64,000 bases of DNA from Planococcus halocryophilus (lineage in GTDB: Bacteria; Bacillota; Bacilli; Bacillales_A; Planococcaceae): positions 1,274,001 to 1,338,000 of the forward strand of contig NZ_CP016537.2 of assembly GCF_001687585.2 (NCBI RefSeq). Reading direction: 5' to 3'. A program made the position numbers and the translations under genes. A model generated the notes under the pieces. That model searched no databases. It had not been told where the DNA came from and saw nothing but the letters and a program-made list of their open reading frames with translations. This document shows positions 35,721-45,493 of the stretch, piece after piece. Each line of letters begins with the position of its first letter. Positions within the stretch are counted from its first letter, which is position 1.

Positions 35721-36836
35721 ATGACATCGTCAAAAGGTTTAGAAGGTGTAGTAGCAACACAATCCGCGATCAGTTCGATCATTGATGACACACTTACATA
35801 TGTCGGCTATGATATCGATGATTTAGCCGTAAATGCCAGCTTTGAAGAAGTGATTTACCTGTTATGGCACCAACGTTTGCCAAAAGCAGCTGAATTAGCG
35901 GAATTGAAGCAACAATTGGCGGACAACATGGCCGTTCCACAAGCTGTGTTAGATCACTTTAAAACATACGACATCAAAAACGTGCACCCAATGGCGGCAC
36001 TTCGCACAGCCGTATCAATGCTTGGCTTGTTTGACGAAGAAGCTGAAGTAATGGAACCGGAAGCAAATTACCGCAAAGCCATCAAAATTCAGGCAAAAAT
36101 TTCAACTTTGGTAACGGCTTTCGGTCGCATTCGTAGCGGCAAAGAACCGGTTGCCCCGAAAACAGATTTAAGCTTTGCAGCAAACTTCTTGTACATGTTG
36201 TCTGGTGAAGTGCCAGCAGCCATCGAAGAAGAAGCGTTCAACAAAGCGTTAGTGCTTCACGCGGACCACGAATTAAACGCATCAACGTTCACGGCACGTG
36301 TAGCTGTCGCTACGTTGTCTGACGTTTATTCAGGTGTCACAGCAGCCATTGGCGCATTAAAAGGACCTCTTCACGGTGGAGCGAACGAACAAGTGATGAA
36401 GATGTTAACGGAAATCGGCTCGGTCGATAACGTGGAAAAAGTCATCAACGAAAAACTAGCGAACAAAGAAAAAATCATGGGCTTTGGCCACCGTGTATAC
36501 CGTAAAGGCGATCCACGTGCGAAGCACTTACGTGACATGTCTCAAAAATTGACAAAAATTCGCGGCGAAGAAAAATGGTACGACATGTCGGTGAAAATCG
36601 ATGAAATCGTTACGGGCCAGAAAAACTTGCCGCCAAATGTAGATTTTTACTCGGCATCGGTTTATCATAGCTTGAACATCGAACACGACTTGTTTACACC
36701 AATCTTTGCAGTTTCGCGTACATCAGGTTGGTTAGCTCATATCCTTGAGCAGTACTCAAACAACCGCTTGATCCGCCCACGTGCGGAATACATCGGACCG
36801 GGTATGCAAACTTACGTGCCAGTTGAAGAAAGATAA
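35721..36836 (+). CDS. citZ: Citrate synthase
   Basis: Condenses acetyl-CoA and oxaloacetate at the entry of the citric acid cycle. Catalytic residues are seen in HADHELNAST, GPLHGGANE and MGFGHRVYRKGDPRA, and a late Asp in NVDFYSASVYH. 371 aa, the usual dimeric type of Gram-positive bacteria. AAGGAG precedes the ATG. It is followed by icd and mdh in the conserved citZ-icd-mdh cluster. Confidence 0.97.
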   Translation: MTSSKGLEGVVATQSAISSIIDDTLTYVGYDIDDLAVNASFEEVIYLLWHQRLPKAAELAELKQQLADNMAVPQAVLDHFKTYDIKNVHPMAALRTAVSMLGLFDEEAEVMEPEANYRKAIKIQAKISTLVTAFGRIRSGKEPVAPKTDLSFAANFLYMLSGEVPAAIEEEAFNKALVLHADHELNASTFTARVAVATLSDVYSGVTAAIGALKGPLHGGANEQVMKMLTEIGSVDNVEKVINEKLANKEKIMGFGHRVYRKGDPRAKHLRDMSQKLTKIRGEEKWYDMSVKIDEIVTGQKNLPPNVDFYSASVYHSLNIEHDLFTPIFAVSRTSGWLAHILEQYSNNRLIRPRAEYIGPGMQTYVPVEER

Positions 36837-36930
36837 GAAATCTTCATCTATTTGTACGATAAAAAAATATAACTTATAGGGCTTGCACTGTGTGCAGCCC
36901 TATGACTTTGACTACAGGAGGAAATTTAAT

Positions 36931-38199
36931 ATGACTAACGGCGAAAAAATTTCAGTAGAAAACGGTGTTTTGAACGTACCTAACAATGCAGTTATTCCAT
37001 ATATTATTGGTGATGGAACTGGACCGGATATTTGGAACGCAGCTTCACGCGTTTTAGAAGAAGCAGTAACAAAAGCTTACAACGGCGAAAAATCAATTGT
37101 TTGGAAAGAAGTTTTAGCAGGACAAAAAGCATTTGACGAAACTGGCGAATGGCTTCCTGAAGAAACGTTAAATGTAATCCGTGAATACTTGATCGCAATC
37201 AAAGGTCCTTTGACAACGCCAATCGGTGGCGGTATCCGTTCATTGAACGTGGCACTACGTCAAGAATTAGATCTATACACTTGCTTGCGTCCAGTTCGCT
37301 ATTTTGAAGGTGTACCTTCTCCAGTTAAGCGTCCTGAAGATACGGACATGGTTATTTTCCGTGAAAACACAGAAGATATCTACGCTGGTATTGAATACGC
37401 TAACGGTTCGGATGAAGTGAAAAAATTGATCGCTTTCCTACAAGACGAAATGGGCGTTAAAAACATCCGTTTCCCTGAGTCTTCAGGTATTGGTATCAAA
37501 CCAATTTCAGAAGAAGGAACAAAACGTTTAGTTCGTGCTGCCATCAACTATGCAATCACTGAAGGCCGCGAATCATTAACACTTGTTCATAAAGGAAACA
37601 TCATGAAGTTCACTGAAGGAGCTTTCAAAAACTGGGGCTATGAAGTGGCTGAGCAAGAATTCGGCGATAAAGTATTTACTTGGAACGAATACGATGCAAT
37701 TAAAGATGAAAAAGGTACAGACGCTGCGAACAAAGCACAAGAAGAAGCTCTTGCTTCAGGAAAAATTCTTGTTAAAGATTCAATCGCTGATATCTTCTTA
37801 CAACAAATCCTTACACGTCCAAGCGAGTTCGATGTTGTTGCAACAATGAACTTAAACGGAGATTACGTTTCTGATGCTTTGGCTGCTCAAGTAGGCGGAA
37901 TTGGTATCGCTCCTGGAGCGAACATCAACTACGATACTGGACATGCGATTTTTGAAGCTACTCACGGAACAGCTCCTAAATATGCTGGTCTTGATAAAGT
38001 AAACCCATCATCTGTTATTCTTTCAGGCGTATTAATGCTTGAGCACTTAGGATGGGCTGAAGCTGCTAAAATGATCACAAACTCTATGGAGAAAACAATT
38101 GCTTCTAAAGTTGTAACTTACGACTTTGCACGTCTAATGGACGGCGCTACAGAAGTGAAATGCTCTGAGTTTGCTGACGAATTAATCAAAAACTTATAA
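36931..38199 (+). CDS. icd: Isocitrate dehydrogenase (NADP+)
   Basis: Oxidative decarboxylation of isocitrate to 2-oxoglutarate. Substrate-binding [15 protein letters not shown], the IYAGIEY region, and [26 protein letters not shown] are typical of bacterial NADP-dependent enzymes. The 422 aa is standard. ATG 36931 has AGGAGG upstream. It lies 94 bases after citZ without a clear terminator between, so read-through is likely. Confidence 0.97.
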   Translation: MTNGEKISVENGVLNVPNNAVIPYIIGDGTGPDIWNAASRVLEEAVTKAYNGEKSIVWKEVLAGQKAFDETGEWLPEETLNVIREYLIAIKGPLTTPIGGGIRSLNVALRQELDLYTCLRPVRYFEGVPSPVKRPEDTDMVIFRENTEDIYAGIEYANGSDEVKKLIAFLQDEMGVKNIRFPESSGIGIKPISEEGTKRLVRAAINYAITEGRESLTLVHKGNIMKFTEGAFKNWGYEVAEQEFGDKVFTWNEYDAIKDEKGTDAANKAQEEALASGKILVKDSIADIFLQQILTRPSEFDVVATMNLNGDYVSDALAAQVGGIGIAPGANINYDTGHAIFEATHGTAPKYAGLDKVNPSSVILSGVLMLEHLGWAEAAKMITNSMEKTIASKVVTYDFARLMDGATEVKCSEFADELIKNL

Positions 38200-38206
38200 G
38201 AGTAAA

Positions 38207-38237
38207 AACTAAAGAGGGGATTTTCCCCTCTTTTTTT
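38207..38237 (+). terminator. icd terminator
   Basis: Stem AGAGGGGA / TCCCCTCT followed by seven T. Confidence 0.85.
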
Positions 38238-38286
38238 GTATCTACTATTAAGATGTTTTGTGTTTTTATGTTATTTTAAACTAGAG

Positions 38287-38320
38287 AATCATAATGCAAA
38301 TTCAATTTGCTATTATGATT
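38287..38320. repeat. Inverted repeat in the mdh 5' region
   Basis: AATCATAA-T-GCAAAT pairs with ATTTGC-TA-TTATGATT, 14 pairs with small bulges, and no T run follows. It may be an operator or an mRNA hairpin. Confidence 0.5.
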
Positions 38321-38351
38321 AATTCAAATACGTTAAAAGGAGAGATATTTT

Positions 38352-39290
38352 ATGACATTCAAACGTACAAAGATTTCAGTGATTGGATCTGGTTTTACTG
38401 GGGCGACAGCAGCTTTCTTATTGGCTCAAAAAGAATTGGCTGATATTGTTTTGGTCGATATTCCGAACATGGAAGATCCAGCGAAAGGCAAAGCTTTGGA
38501 TATGGCAGAAGCTGGCCCTGTGCTGGGATTTGATGCTCGCATAAAAGGTACAGCTAATTACGAAGACACAAAAGACTCTGATTTAGTTATTATTACTGCG
38601 GGAATTGCACGTAAGCCAGGTATGAGTCGTGATGATTTGGTCCAAACCAACCAGAAAGTGATGAAATCTGTAACTGCAGATATTATGAAATACTCTCCTG
38701 AAACAACAATTATTGTTTTAACCAACCCGGTTGATGCAATGACTTATACTGTTTTCAAAGCATCTGGATTACCGAAAGAGCGGGTCATTGGGCAGTCAGG
38801 TGTTTTAGATACGGCACGTTTTAGAACGTTTGTAGCCGAAGAGCTAGATGTATCAGTTAAAGACGTTACAGGGTTCGTCTTAGGTGGTCACGGAGATGAT
38901 ATGGTTCCGCTTATTCGGTATTCTTATGCCGGTGGTGTGCCGTTAGATTCGTTAATTCCTAAAGTGCGTTTAGACGAAATTGTTGCGAGAACGCGTAAAG
39001 GTGGCGCGGAAATTGTTAATTTGTTAGGGAATGGTTCTGCTTATTATGCGCCAGCTGCGTCACTTGTAGAAATGGCCGAGGCCATTATAAAAGATCAACG
39101 TCGTATTATGCCGTCTATCGCTTATTTAGAAGGTGAGTATGGCATGAATGGTATTTATTTAGGTGTGCCAACAATTTTAGGAGCAGGCGGCATTGAGAAA
39201 ATTATTGAAATCGATTTAAATGAAGAAGAACAAGCGCTGTTAAATCAATCTGCCGAGTCCGTAAAGGCAGTTATGAAAGTATTAGGTTAA
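38352..39290 (+). CDS. mdh: Malate dehydrogenase
   Basis: LDH-like malate dehydrogenase oxidising malate to oxaloacetate with NAD+. Rossmann motif [17 protein letters not shown], substrate-selecting Arg in [13 protein letters not shown] (Arg rather than Gln marks malate over lactate) and the catalytic His in [13 protein letters not shown]. 312 aa. AAAAGGAGAG precedes the ATG. It has its own upstream region after the icd terminator. Confidence 0.97.
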   Translation: MTFKRTKISVIGSGFTGATAAFLLAQKELADIVLVDIPNMEDPAKGKALDMAEAGPVLGFDARIKGTANYEDTKDSDLVIITAGIARKPGMSRDDLVQTNQKVMKSVTADIMKYSPETTIIVLTNPVDAMTYTVFKASGLPKERVIGQSGVLDTARFRTFVAEELDVSVKDVTGFVLGGHGDDMVPLIRYSYAGGVPLDSLIPKVRLDEIVARTRKGGAEIVNLLGNGSAYYAPAASLVEMAEAIIKDQRRIMPSIAYLEGEYGMNGIYLGVPTILGAGGIEKIIEIDLNEEEQALLNQSAESVKAVMKVLG

Positions 39291-39448
39291 ATGATGGAAA
39301 GGTGGACAGGATTATTTCTTGTTCATTTTTTTATGAAGTTTTTTCGCATGAGAAAAGCAAACTCTAATTTTCCTGCTACCTTAGGTGCTTGCACTTTCAT
39401 TGGCTAAATTGATACTATAAGAGTATCAAGAAAATGGAGGGATGTTGT

Positions 39449-39895
39449 TTGTTGCTTGGGAAAAAGCGGAAATTAGGTCGACGTGTGGAAGACATTAAAA
39501 TCGGTGAAAACTTAAAGCTGACAGAAAAGATTGAAGACAAGGATCTTCTTCTTTATCTTGGTTTAACGAATGATAGCAATCCGCTTTATATTCAACATGA
39601 TTTCGCGTCACAGACAACTTTTGAAAAGCCTGTAGTACCGAATATTATGTTGACGGGTATTTTAACGTCTGCGATATCTAAATATATACCGGGACCTGGA
39701 TCGTACATTACTAGCCAACAGTTAAATTTTTTAAAACCGGTCTATCATTACGCGACAGTCGACTTTACATTGGAAGTTGTCGAAGTGGATATCGTGCACA
39801 ATAGAGTCGTCGTCCGAGTTGAAGGAATCGATGAGCAAGGTGTAATAGTAGTACAAGGACAAATTACTGCTAATCCACCGCAAACAATTGAATAA
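39449..39895 (+). CDS. MaoC-like hotdog protein without the usual catalytic His
   Basis: A 148-aa hotdog-fold protein of the MaoC dehydratase family. The region GLTNDSNPLYIQHDFA aligns with the hydratase-2 motif GDxNPxHxDxxFA, but the catalytic His position is Tyr, so hydratase activity is doubtful. The start is probably TTG 39449, eight bases after GGAGG; the ATG at 39434 overlaps that site. It lies between mdh and phoP, as similar genes do in related genomes. Function unknown. Confidence 0.75.
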   Translation: MLLGKKRKLGRRVEDIKIGENLKLTEKIEDKDLLLYLGLTNDSNPLYIQHDFASQTTFEKPVVPNIMLTGILTSAISKYIPGPGSYITSQQLNFLKPVYHYATVDFTLEVVEVDIVHNRVVVRVEGIDEQGVIVVQGQITANPPQTIE

Positions 39896-39970
39896 TTGAT
39901 GACTCATGCAACAGATGATTTCTAACGCGGTTTGAGATGGGGGTTTCAAACTGAGTGTGGAGGATGTAAA

Positions 39971-40678
39971 ATGCTGAAGAAAATATTGATTATTGAAGAT
40001 GAACATTCAATCGCGACATTACTATCTTATAATTTGGTCCAAGCAGGTTTTGAAACGATTATTGCCAATGATGGCAAACAAGGCTATGATTTGGCATTAA
40101 GTGAAAATCCATCATTAATTGTATTGGATTTAATGTTGCCATCGATGGACGGAGTAGAAGTTTGTAAATCGCTGCGTCAGCAAAAAATCAATATTCCAAT
40201 CATTATGTTGACAGCTAAAGGCGATGAATTTGATAAAGTATTGGGGTTAGAACTCGGCGCAGACGATTATATGACAAAACCTTTTAGTCCGAGAGAAGTT
40301 GTGGCACGCATAAAAGCAGTATTAAGAAGAGCGAGTAATGTTCCAACTCCACAGCAAGATGCTTCTCAGCCAATCTCTCTCGGTAAACTGGATGTTTATC
40401 CAGACCGATTTGAAGTATTCCTTAATAAAGAGCAGATAGAGTTTACACCAAAAGAATTTGAATTGCTTGTCTATTTAATGGAAAATAAAAATCGCGTACT
40501 CACACGCGATCAATTGTTGAGTGCAGTTTGGAAATATGACTTTGCGGGGGATACGCGCATAGTGGATGTTCATATTAGTCATTTACGCGAGAAGATAGAA
40601 GAAAATAGCCGGAAACCAACTTTTATTAAAACGATTCGGGGACTTGGCTATAAGTTTGAGGAACCAAAAGGCTTATGA
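39971..40678 (+). CDS. phoP: Response regulator PhoP
   Basis: OmpR-family regulator of the phosphate starvation response. The receiver domain has phosphoacceptor Asp53 in IVLDLMLPSMDG and Lys in YMTKPF; the C-terminal winged helix carries FTPKEFELLVYLMENKNRVLTRDQLL and DTRIVDVHISHLREKIE. 235 aa. ATG 39971 has GGAGG upstream. The stop overlaps the phoR start as ATGA. Confidence 0.95.
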   Translation: MLKKILIIEDEHSIATLLSYNLVQAGFETIIANDGKQGYDLALSENPSLIVLDLMLPSMDGVEVCKSLRQQKINIPIIMLTAKGDEFDKVLGLELGADDYMTKPFSPREVVARIKAVLRRASNVPTPQQDASQPISLGKLDVYPDRFEVFLNKEQIEFTPKEFELLVYLMENKNRVLTRDQLLSAVWKYDFAGDTRIVDVHISHLREKIEENSRKPTFIKTIRGLGYKFEEPKGL

Positions 40679-42072
40679 ACTTTTTACGCCATCGCTTGCT
40701 GACCACATTATTAGTATGGATAGGTATGATGTTAGCCGGCTTGTTTATCGTCATGTTGCAGTTATTGCCGATATACGAAGATGCTGAGGATAAATCTGAT
40801 ATATGGATGCTTTTGTTTTTTTCACTTGTTGTCGCTTTAGTATTATCTGCGATTGTCGGTAGCCGAGTTATAGGGGTTGCGATTAAGCCAATTGAAAATG
40901 CTACAGAAACCGCGATGGAGCTTGTTAAAGGTAATTATGTAGCACGCGCATCCGAATCGAATGCCTCCAATAGTATTGAATTGAGCCGGACGATTAATGT
41001 TTTGGCGCGGAATTTGCAAGAAATCACAGCAGTTCGCGTCATGGAACAAGAGCGGTTAAAGACACTCATTGAGAACATGGGCAGTGCGCTGATTATGATT
41101 GACAAACAAGGAGCCGTCTCTCTTGTTAACAAGCCTTTCTTAGAAGAGTTTGAACTAACTCCTAGTGTTGTTATGGGGAAATTTTACAAAGAAATCCAAG
41201 TTCCTATAGAAGTCGAAAATTTCATTGAAAGTGTATTTATGACGGAAACGCATTCGCGTGTACAAATTGAGTTTTTATCAGGATTAAAACTCAAAAACTT
41301 TAATGTATACGGAGCACCGGTAATTGGGGAACATGAGCGCTGGTTAGGCATTGTCATTGTTTTTCAAGATATTACCGAATTAAAGAGATTGGAGCAAATC
41401 CGAAAAGATTTTGTTGCCAATGTATCTCACGAACTTCGTACTCCGGTAACTTCTATTAAAGGATTTTCAGAAACCTTGTTAGATGGCGCTTATAAAGACA
41501 CGGAAACTTTATTGTCATTTTTGGAAATCGTTCATACTGAGAGCAATCGATTAGAGATGCTCATTAATGATTTGCTTGATTTATCGAAGGTTGAACAAAG
41601 CGGTTTTAGAGTAAATGCGCAACCTATGAATATGGAAGCCGTTATTAAACGTGCTAGAGAAATGATTCAACCGAAAATAGACGAAAAATCGATTCACTTA
41701 AAACTGGAGATTCAACCTATAAACGTTTTAGGGGATGCAAACCGTTTAATACAAGTGATGATGAATCTGCTGATCAATGCTGTTACATATTCAAGCAACC
41801 ATACTGAAATTACTATCCGGCTCTTTAGGAAAGATAATCGAGCCATTATACAAGTAGAAGACCAAGGAATCGGCATCGAAAGCTCAGAGATTGAACGGTT
41901 ATTTGAACGTTTTTACCGAGTCGATCGAGCGCGTAGTCGCAATTCAGGCGGCACCGGACTTGGACTATCTATTGTTAAACACTTAATCGAGGCGCATCAT
42001 GGACAAGTGGAAGTCGACAGTACAGTCGGAGTTGGGACCACTTTTACGATCTATTTGCCTTTGGCTATTTAA
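40675..42072 (+). CDS. phoR: Histidine kinase PhoR, short form
   Basis: Membrane sensor kinase for PhoP. Two transmembrane helices (residues ~8-31 and ~42-66) are joined by only about ten residues, followed by a HAMP-like linker, a PAS domain, HisKA with VSHELRTPV and the ATPase domain (NLLINAVTYSS, DQGIGI, GTGLGLSIV). At 465 aa it is about 110 residues shorter than B. subtilis PhoR, and the missing part is the extracytoplasmic domain. Signals must then come through the membrane or the PAS domain. Translationally coupled to phoP. Confidence 0.93.
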   Translation: MNFLRHRLLTTLLVWIGMMLAGLFIVMLQLLPIYEDAEDKSDIWMLLFFSLVVALVLSAIVGSRVIGVAIKPIENATETAMELVKGNYVARASESNASNSIELSRTINVLARNLQEITAVRVMEQERLKTLIENMGSALIMIDKQGAVSLVNKPFLEEFELTPSVVMGKFYKEIQVPIEVENFIESVFMTETHSRVQIEFLSGLKLKNFNVYGAPVIGEHERWLGIVIVFQDITELKRLEQIRKDFVANVSHELRTPVTSIKGFSETLLDGAYKDTETLLSFLEIVHTESNRLEMLINDLLDLSKVEQSGFRVNAQPMNMEAVIKRAREMIQPKIDEKSIHLKLEIQPINVLGDANRLIQVMMNLLINAVTYSSNHTEITIRLFRKDNRAIIQVEDQGIGIESSEIERLFERFYRVDRARSRNSGGTGLGLSIVKHLIEAHHGQVEVDSTVGVGTTFTIYLPLAI

Positions 42073-42086
42073 TCTAGGAGGAAAGC

Positions 42087-43304
42087 ATGGAAACTAAACA
42101 CCCATTTTTACCGATTATTGTTGGCACAGATATGAATGCATACAACATGGCCATTTCATTTCACGAAGCATATGGCATTAAGCCGATTTTAGTCGGAAAA
42201 GAACCTTTATCATTTACTTCATTGAGCACCATTACCGAAACGATTGAATTGCGTTCAGGTCTGGCTGACGATGCTCAATTTGCGAATATCTTAATGGATA
42301 TAGCAGATAAATACAGAGCTCCTGGAAAAACACTTTTACTCATTGGGACGAATGATCTTTATGTTCGCTTAATTATTGAAAATGCAAAAGTTTTACGTGA
42401 GCATTATGTGTTTAATTATATTAACGAAGATTTGATGAATCAGCTACAAGTCAAAGCTAATTTTTATGAGCTTTGTAAAGTTCATGGCATTGATACACCG
42501 ACAACCTTCTTTTATGACTGCAATTCAAAAGAGCCATTTGAAGAAGAAATGATGTTCCCAGTGATCATTAAACCGAGTAATGGCATTGAGTACAGCAGAA
42601 ACAAATTTGATGGCCAACAAAAAGTGTATAAAGTTGAAAGTCCGAAAGAATTGCATGAAGTAATTCAACAAATCAAAGCAGGTGGCTACCGCGATGAATT
42701 GATCATCCAAGATTATATTCCTGGAGACGATACATTTATGTGGGATTCAGTTATCTATGCGAACTCTAAAGGGAAAACGCAATTAGTGACTTTTGCCCAA
42801 GTTGTTTTGCAAGAGCATACAGTGACGGCAATCGGAAATTATACGGCATTGATTACACGCTTTGATAAAGACATGATGGTCAAATTGCAAAACTTCCTTG
42901 AAGCTGTTGGTTATCAAGGATTCGCAAACTTCGATTTGAAATACGATGCACGAGATAAAAAGTTCAAAGTATTTGAAGTGAACATTCGTCAAGGTCGTTC
43001 AAGTTATTACGTAACGGCTCTTGGTCACAACATGGCGGAGTATTTTGTGGATGATTTAATCTATCAAATAGAAAAGCCTGTGACATATTTGAATGAGGAC
43101 TTTTTGTTCACTGTCGTTCCAAAAGCTGTTTTGCGCAATTTTGTTCATAATAAAGCCGTGCTCAAAGACATTAAACGTCTTATTAAAAAAGGTCAATATG
43201 GCAATCCACTATTTTATAAAAAAGATAAGCATTTAAAACGCAAACTATATTTATTGGCGCGCCAATTTAACTATTATAAGAAGTATAAAAACAATCAATG
43301 GTGA
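42087..43304 (+). CDS. ATP-grasp ligase, D-aspartate ligase-like
   Basis: A 405-aa ATP-grasp carboxylate-amine ligase. The start, PFLPIIVGTDMNAYNMAISFHEAYGIKPILVGK, closely recalls enterococcal D-aspartate ligase (Asl), which adds D-Asp to the Lys of peptidoglycan precursors. ATP-grasp elements PVIIKPSNGIEYSR, ELIIQDYIPGDDTFMWDSV and FEVNIRQGRSSYYV follow. The C-terminal 60 residues are very basic. The genus Planococcus has A4-alpha peptidoglycan with D-Glu bridges, so a D-Glu or D-Asp ligase is a reasonable inference. It starts 14 bases after phoR and ends in a terminator, so it is likely part of that operon. Confidence 0.75.
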   Translation: METKHPFLPIIVGTDMNAYNMAISFHEAYGIKPILVGKEPLSFTSLSTITETIELRSGLADDAQFANILMDIADKYRAPGKTLLLIGTNDLYVRLIIENAKVLREHYVFNYINEDLMNQLQVKANFYELCKVHGIDTPTTFFYDCNSKEPFEEEMMFPVIIKPSNGIEYSRNKFDGQQKVYKVESPKELHEVIQQIKAGGYRDELIIQDYIPGDDTFMWDSVIYANSKGKTQLVTFAQVVLQEHTVTAIGNYTALITRFDKDMMVKLQNFLEAVGYQGFANFDLKYDARDKKFKVFEVNIRQGRSSYYVTALGHNMAEYFVDDLIYQIEKPVTYLNEDFLFTVVPKAVLRNFVHNKAVLKDIKRLIKKGQYGNPLFYKKDKHLKRKLYLLARQFNYYKKYKNNQW

Positions 43305-43379
43305 ATTTACAGAAGCTTAACACTAGCTTCATACTTGGGTGTTAAAGTTAAATAGAACCCCCTTCAACCGCATGATATA

Positions 43380-43411
43380 AAAAGAGTCCCTTCCCCGGGA
43401 CTCTTTTTCTT
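43380..43411 (+). terminator. Terminator after the ATP-grasp ligase gene
   Basis: Stem AAAAAGAGTCCC / GGGACTCTTTTT with loop TTCCCC-type, T-rich end. Confidence 0.85.
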
Positions 43412-43474
43412 GTTTTATGAAACTATTTCACTATTATTCCGTATTACAGATAACAACACAAAGGGGGATCCGTC

Positions 43475-44440
43475 ATGACAACAAAAAAATTGCTGGCAGT
43501 AATTGGTTTATCTATTACGGGAATATTGCTGCTCACTGCAGTTTTTACTTCTTGGTATACAGTAGATGAATCTGAACAAGCGGTTATTATAACGTTTGGT
43601 GTAGCTAATGAAACGATTACTGAAGCTGGGTTACATTTTAAGATGCCTTGGCCAATTCAAAAAGCAGAAATTTTATCAAAAGAAACCTATAGTCTTCAAT
43701 TCGGCTATAACCAAAATGCAGAAGGCGAAATTGTCGCATTCGACAAAGAAACAAAAATGATTACCGGAGACGAAAACATCGTTTTGACGGATCTCGTCGT
43801 TCAATGGAAAATCACTGATCCCAAAAAATACTTATTTAATGCAGAGGCACCGCAAGATATTTTACACGATGCCACTTCAGCTTCGATTCGCTCGATTATC
43901 GGCAATTCATTGATTGATGATGCATTAACGTCTGGTAAAGCAGAAATTGAAGCTGAAACACGTGACTTGCTAGCTTCATTAATTGAAAAATACGATATTG
44001 GGATTACGGTTTTAGCTGTAAAACTGCAAGACGTTGAGCTGCCGAACGAAGAAGTACGTGCGGCATTTACGAACGTCACAGATGCTCGTGAAACGATGAA
44101 CACAAAAATTAACGAAGCCAAAAAATACGAAAACCAAAAACGCAACGAAGCGTTAGGTGAAAAAGCAGCTATCAATTCCCGAGCTGAAGGACAGAAAGTG
44201 ACACGGGTTCAACAGGCAACGGGGGATGTCGCGCTATTTGATAAACTGTACAAAGAATATGAAAGCAACCCGGAAGTTACAAAACAGCGAATTATTATGG
44301 AAACCTTAGAAACGGTGTTACCAAATGCCAAATTATATATTATGAACGATGAAGGTGGCACGATGAAATATTTACCATTAGAAGGCTTGCAAACAACGAT
44401 TCCACCAGCAACTGAGAGCTCAGAAGGGAGTGGCAACTAA
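43475..44440 (+). CDS. hflK: HflK-like SPFH protein
   Basis: Membrane-anchored SPFH/prohibitin-domain protein, first of an HflK-HflC pair that caps and modulates the FtsH protease. One transmembrane helix (residues ~7-27) is followed by the SPFH domain (DESEQAVIITFGVANETITEAGLHFKMPWPIQ) and a helical region rich in Glu, Ala and Lys. 321 aa. AAGGGGG precedes the ATG. The stop overlaps the hflC ATG by one base. Assignment as K rather than C follows gene order. Confidence 0.85.
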   Translation: MTTKKLLAVIGLSITGILLLTAVFTSWYTVDESEQAVIITFGVANETITEAGLHFKMPWPIQKAEILSKETYSLQFGYNQNAEGEIVAFDKETKMITGDENIVLTDLVVQWKITDPKKYLFNAEAPQDILHDATSASIRSIIGNSLIDDALTSGKAEIEAETRDLLASLIEKYDIGITVLAVKLQDVELPNEEVRAAFTNVTDARETMNTKINEAKKYENQKRNEALGEKAAINSRAEGQKVTRVQQATGDVALFDKLYKEYESNPEVTKQRIIMETLETVLPNAKLYIMNDEGGTMKYLPLEGLQTTIPPATESSEGSGN

Positions 44441-45411
44441 TGGAACCCAACAAACCTTTAGGTGAAGTGAAAAAATTCAACCCTTACCAACGACCAAAAA
44501 AGACTAGAGAACCGAGAGATCCAATTGATTTTAAAAAATATTGGAAATTGATTGTTGGTTTAGTTGTCACATTTGTTCTTTTGCTAATCTTGCTGACAAA
44601 TGTTTATGTTGTGAAAGAAAGCGAGTACCGGGTGGTTCGTCAATTTGGTGAAGTGGTGAAAATTCAAGAAGAGCCAGGCCTTCAAATGAAAATCCCGTTT
44701 ATTCAAAGCGTTACAACATTACCAAAATATCAAATGACATATGATGTGTCTGAAGCCGAAATCAATACAAAAGATAAAAAACGGATCATTATTGATAATT
44801 ATGCCGTTTGGCATGTCGTCAATCCCCTTGAATTGATTTCAAATGCCGGAACAATCGTCAATGCAGAATCTCGAATGGAAGAATTTATCTATTCGGTTGT
44901 CCGGACAGAACTTGGGCAATTAAATTACGATGAAATCATCAACGATGAAAATTCATCTAGAGGTAGCATAAATGATGCAGTAACAGCGAAAGTGAACGAG
45001 CTGCTCGACAAAGATAAATACGGAATTCAAGTTATGGATGTTCGCATTAAACGAACGGATTTACCAGAGGAAAACGAACAGTCTGTATATACACGAATGA
45101 TTTCAGAACGTGAGTCTACGGCTCAAGAATATCTGTCTCAAGGAGACGCGAAAAAACGTGAAATGGAAGCACAAGCAGACCGAGAAGCGCAAGAAGTCAT
45201 TGCGACTGCTCGTAAAGAAGCTGCATTGATCCAAGCAGAAGGCGAATCCCAAGCTGCTAAAATTTACAACGAATCATTTTCAAAAGACCCAGAGTTTTAC
45301 GAATTATACCGTTCGCTAGAATCTTATAAGAAAACAATTGGTGATGACACGGTCATTATTTTGCCATCAGATTCACCTTATGCAGATATCTTGTCAGGTA
45401 ATTTCAATTAG
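44440..45411 (+). CDS. hflC: HflC-like SPFH protein
   Basis: Second SPFH protein, 323 aa, with a ~35-residue cytoplasmic basic N-terminus, a transmembrane helix (residues ~38-58) and the SPFH motif VKESEYRVVRQFGEVVKIQEEPGLQMKIPF. The C-terminal coiled-coil part includes AQEYLSQGDAKKREMEAQADREAQ. It probably forms a hetero-oligomeric ring with the preceding protein. A terminator with a large loop follows. Confidence 0.85.
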   Translation: MEPNKPLGEVKKFNPYQRPKKTREPRDPIDFKKYWKLIVGLVVTFVLLLILLTNVYVVKESEYRVVRQFGEVVKIQEEPGLQMKIPFIQSVTTLPKYQMTYDVSEAEINTKDKKRIIIDNYAVWHVVNPLELISNAGTIVNAESRMEEFIYSVVRTELGQLNYDEIINDENSSRGSINDAVTAKVNELLDKDKYGIQVMDVRIKRTDLPEENEQSVYTRMISERESTAQEYLSQGDAKKREMEAQADREAQEVIATARKEAALIQAEGESQAAKIYNESFSKDPEFYELYRSLESYKKTIGDDTVIILPSDSPYADILSGNFN

Positions 45412-45415
45412 GCTA

Positions 45416-45474
45416 AGGCCGTCATTTCTCTTCTATTTGCCTGCGTGGTAAAATAAAGGGAATGACGGCTTTTT
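45416..45474 (+). terminator. hflC terminator enclosing a possible polA promoter
   Basis: GCCGTCATT (from 45419) pairs with AATGACGGC, followed by six T. The ~35-base loop contains TTGCCT, about 15-17 bases, then TAAAAT, which could be a polA promoter. Confidence 0.55.
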
Positions 45475-45493
45475 TATGGAAGGGGTAATTTTT

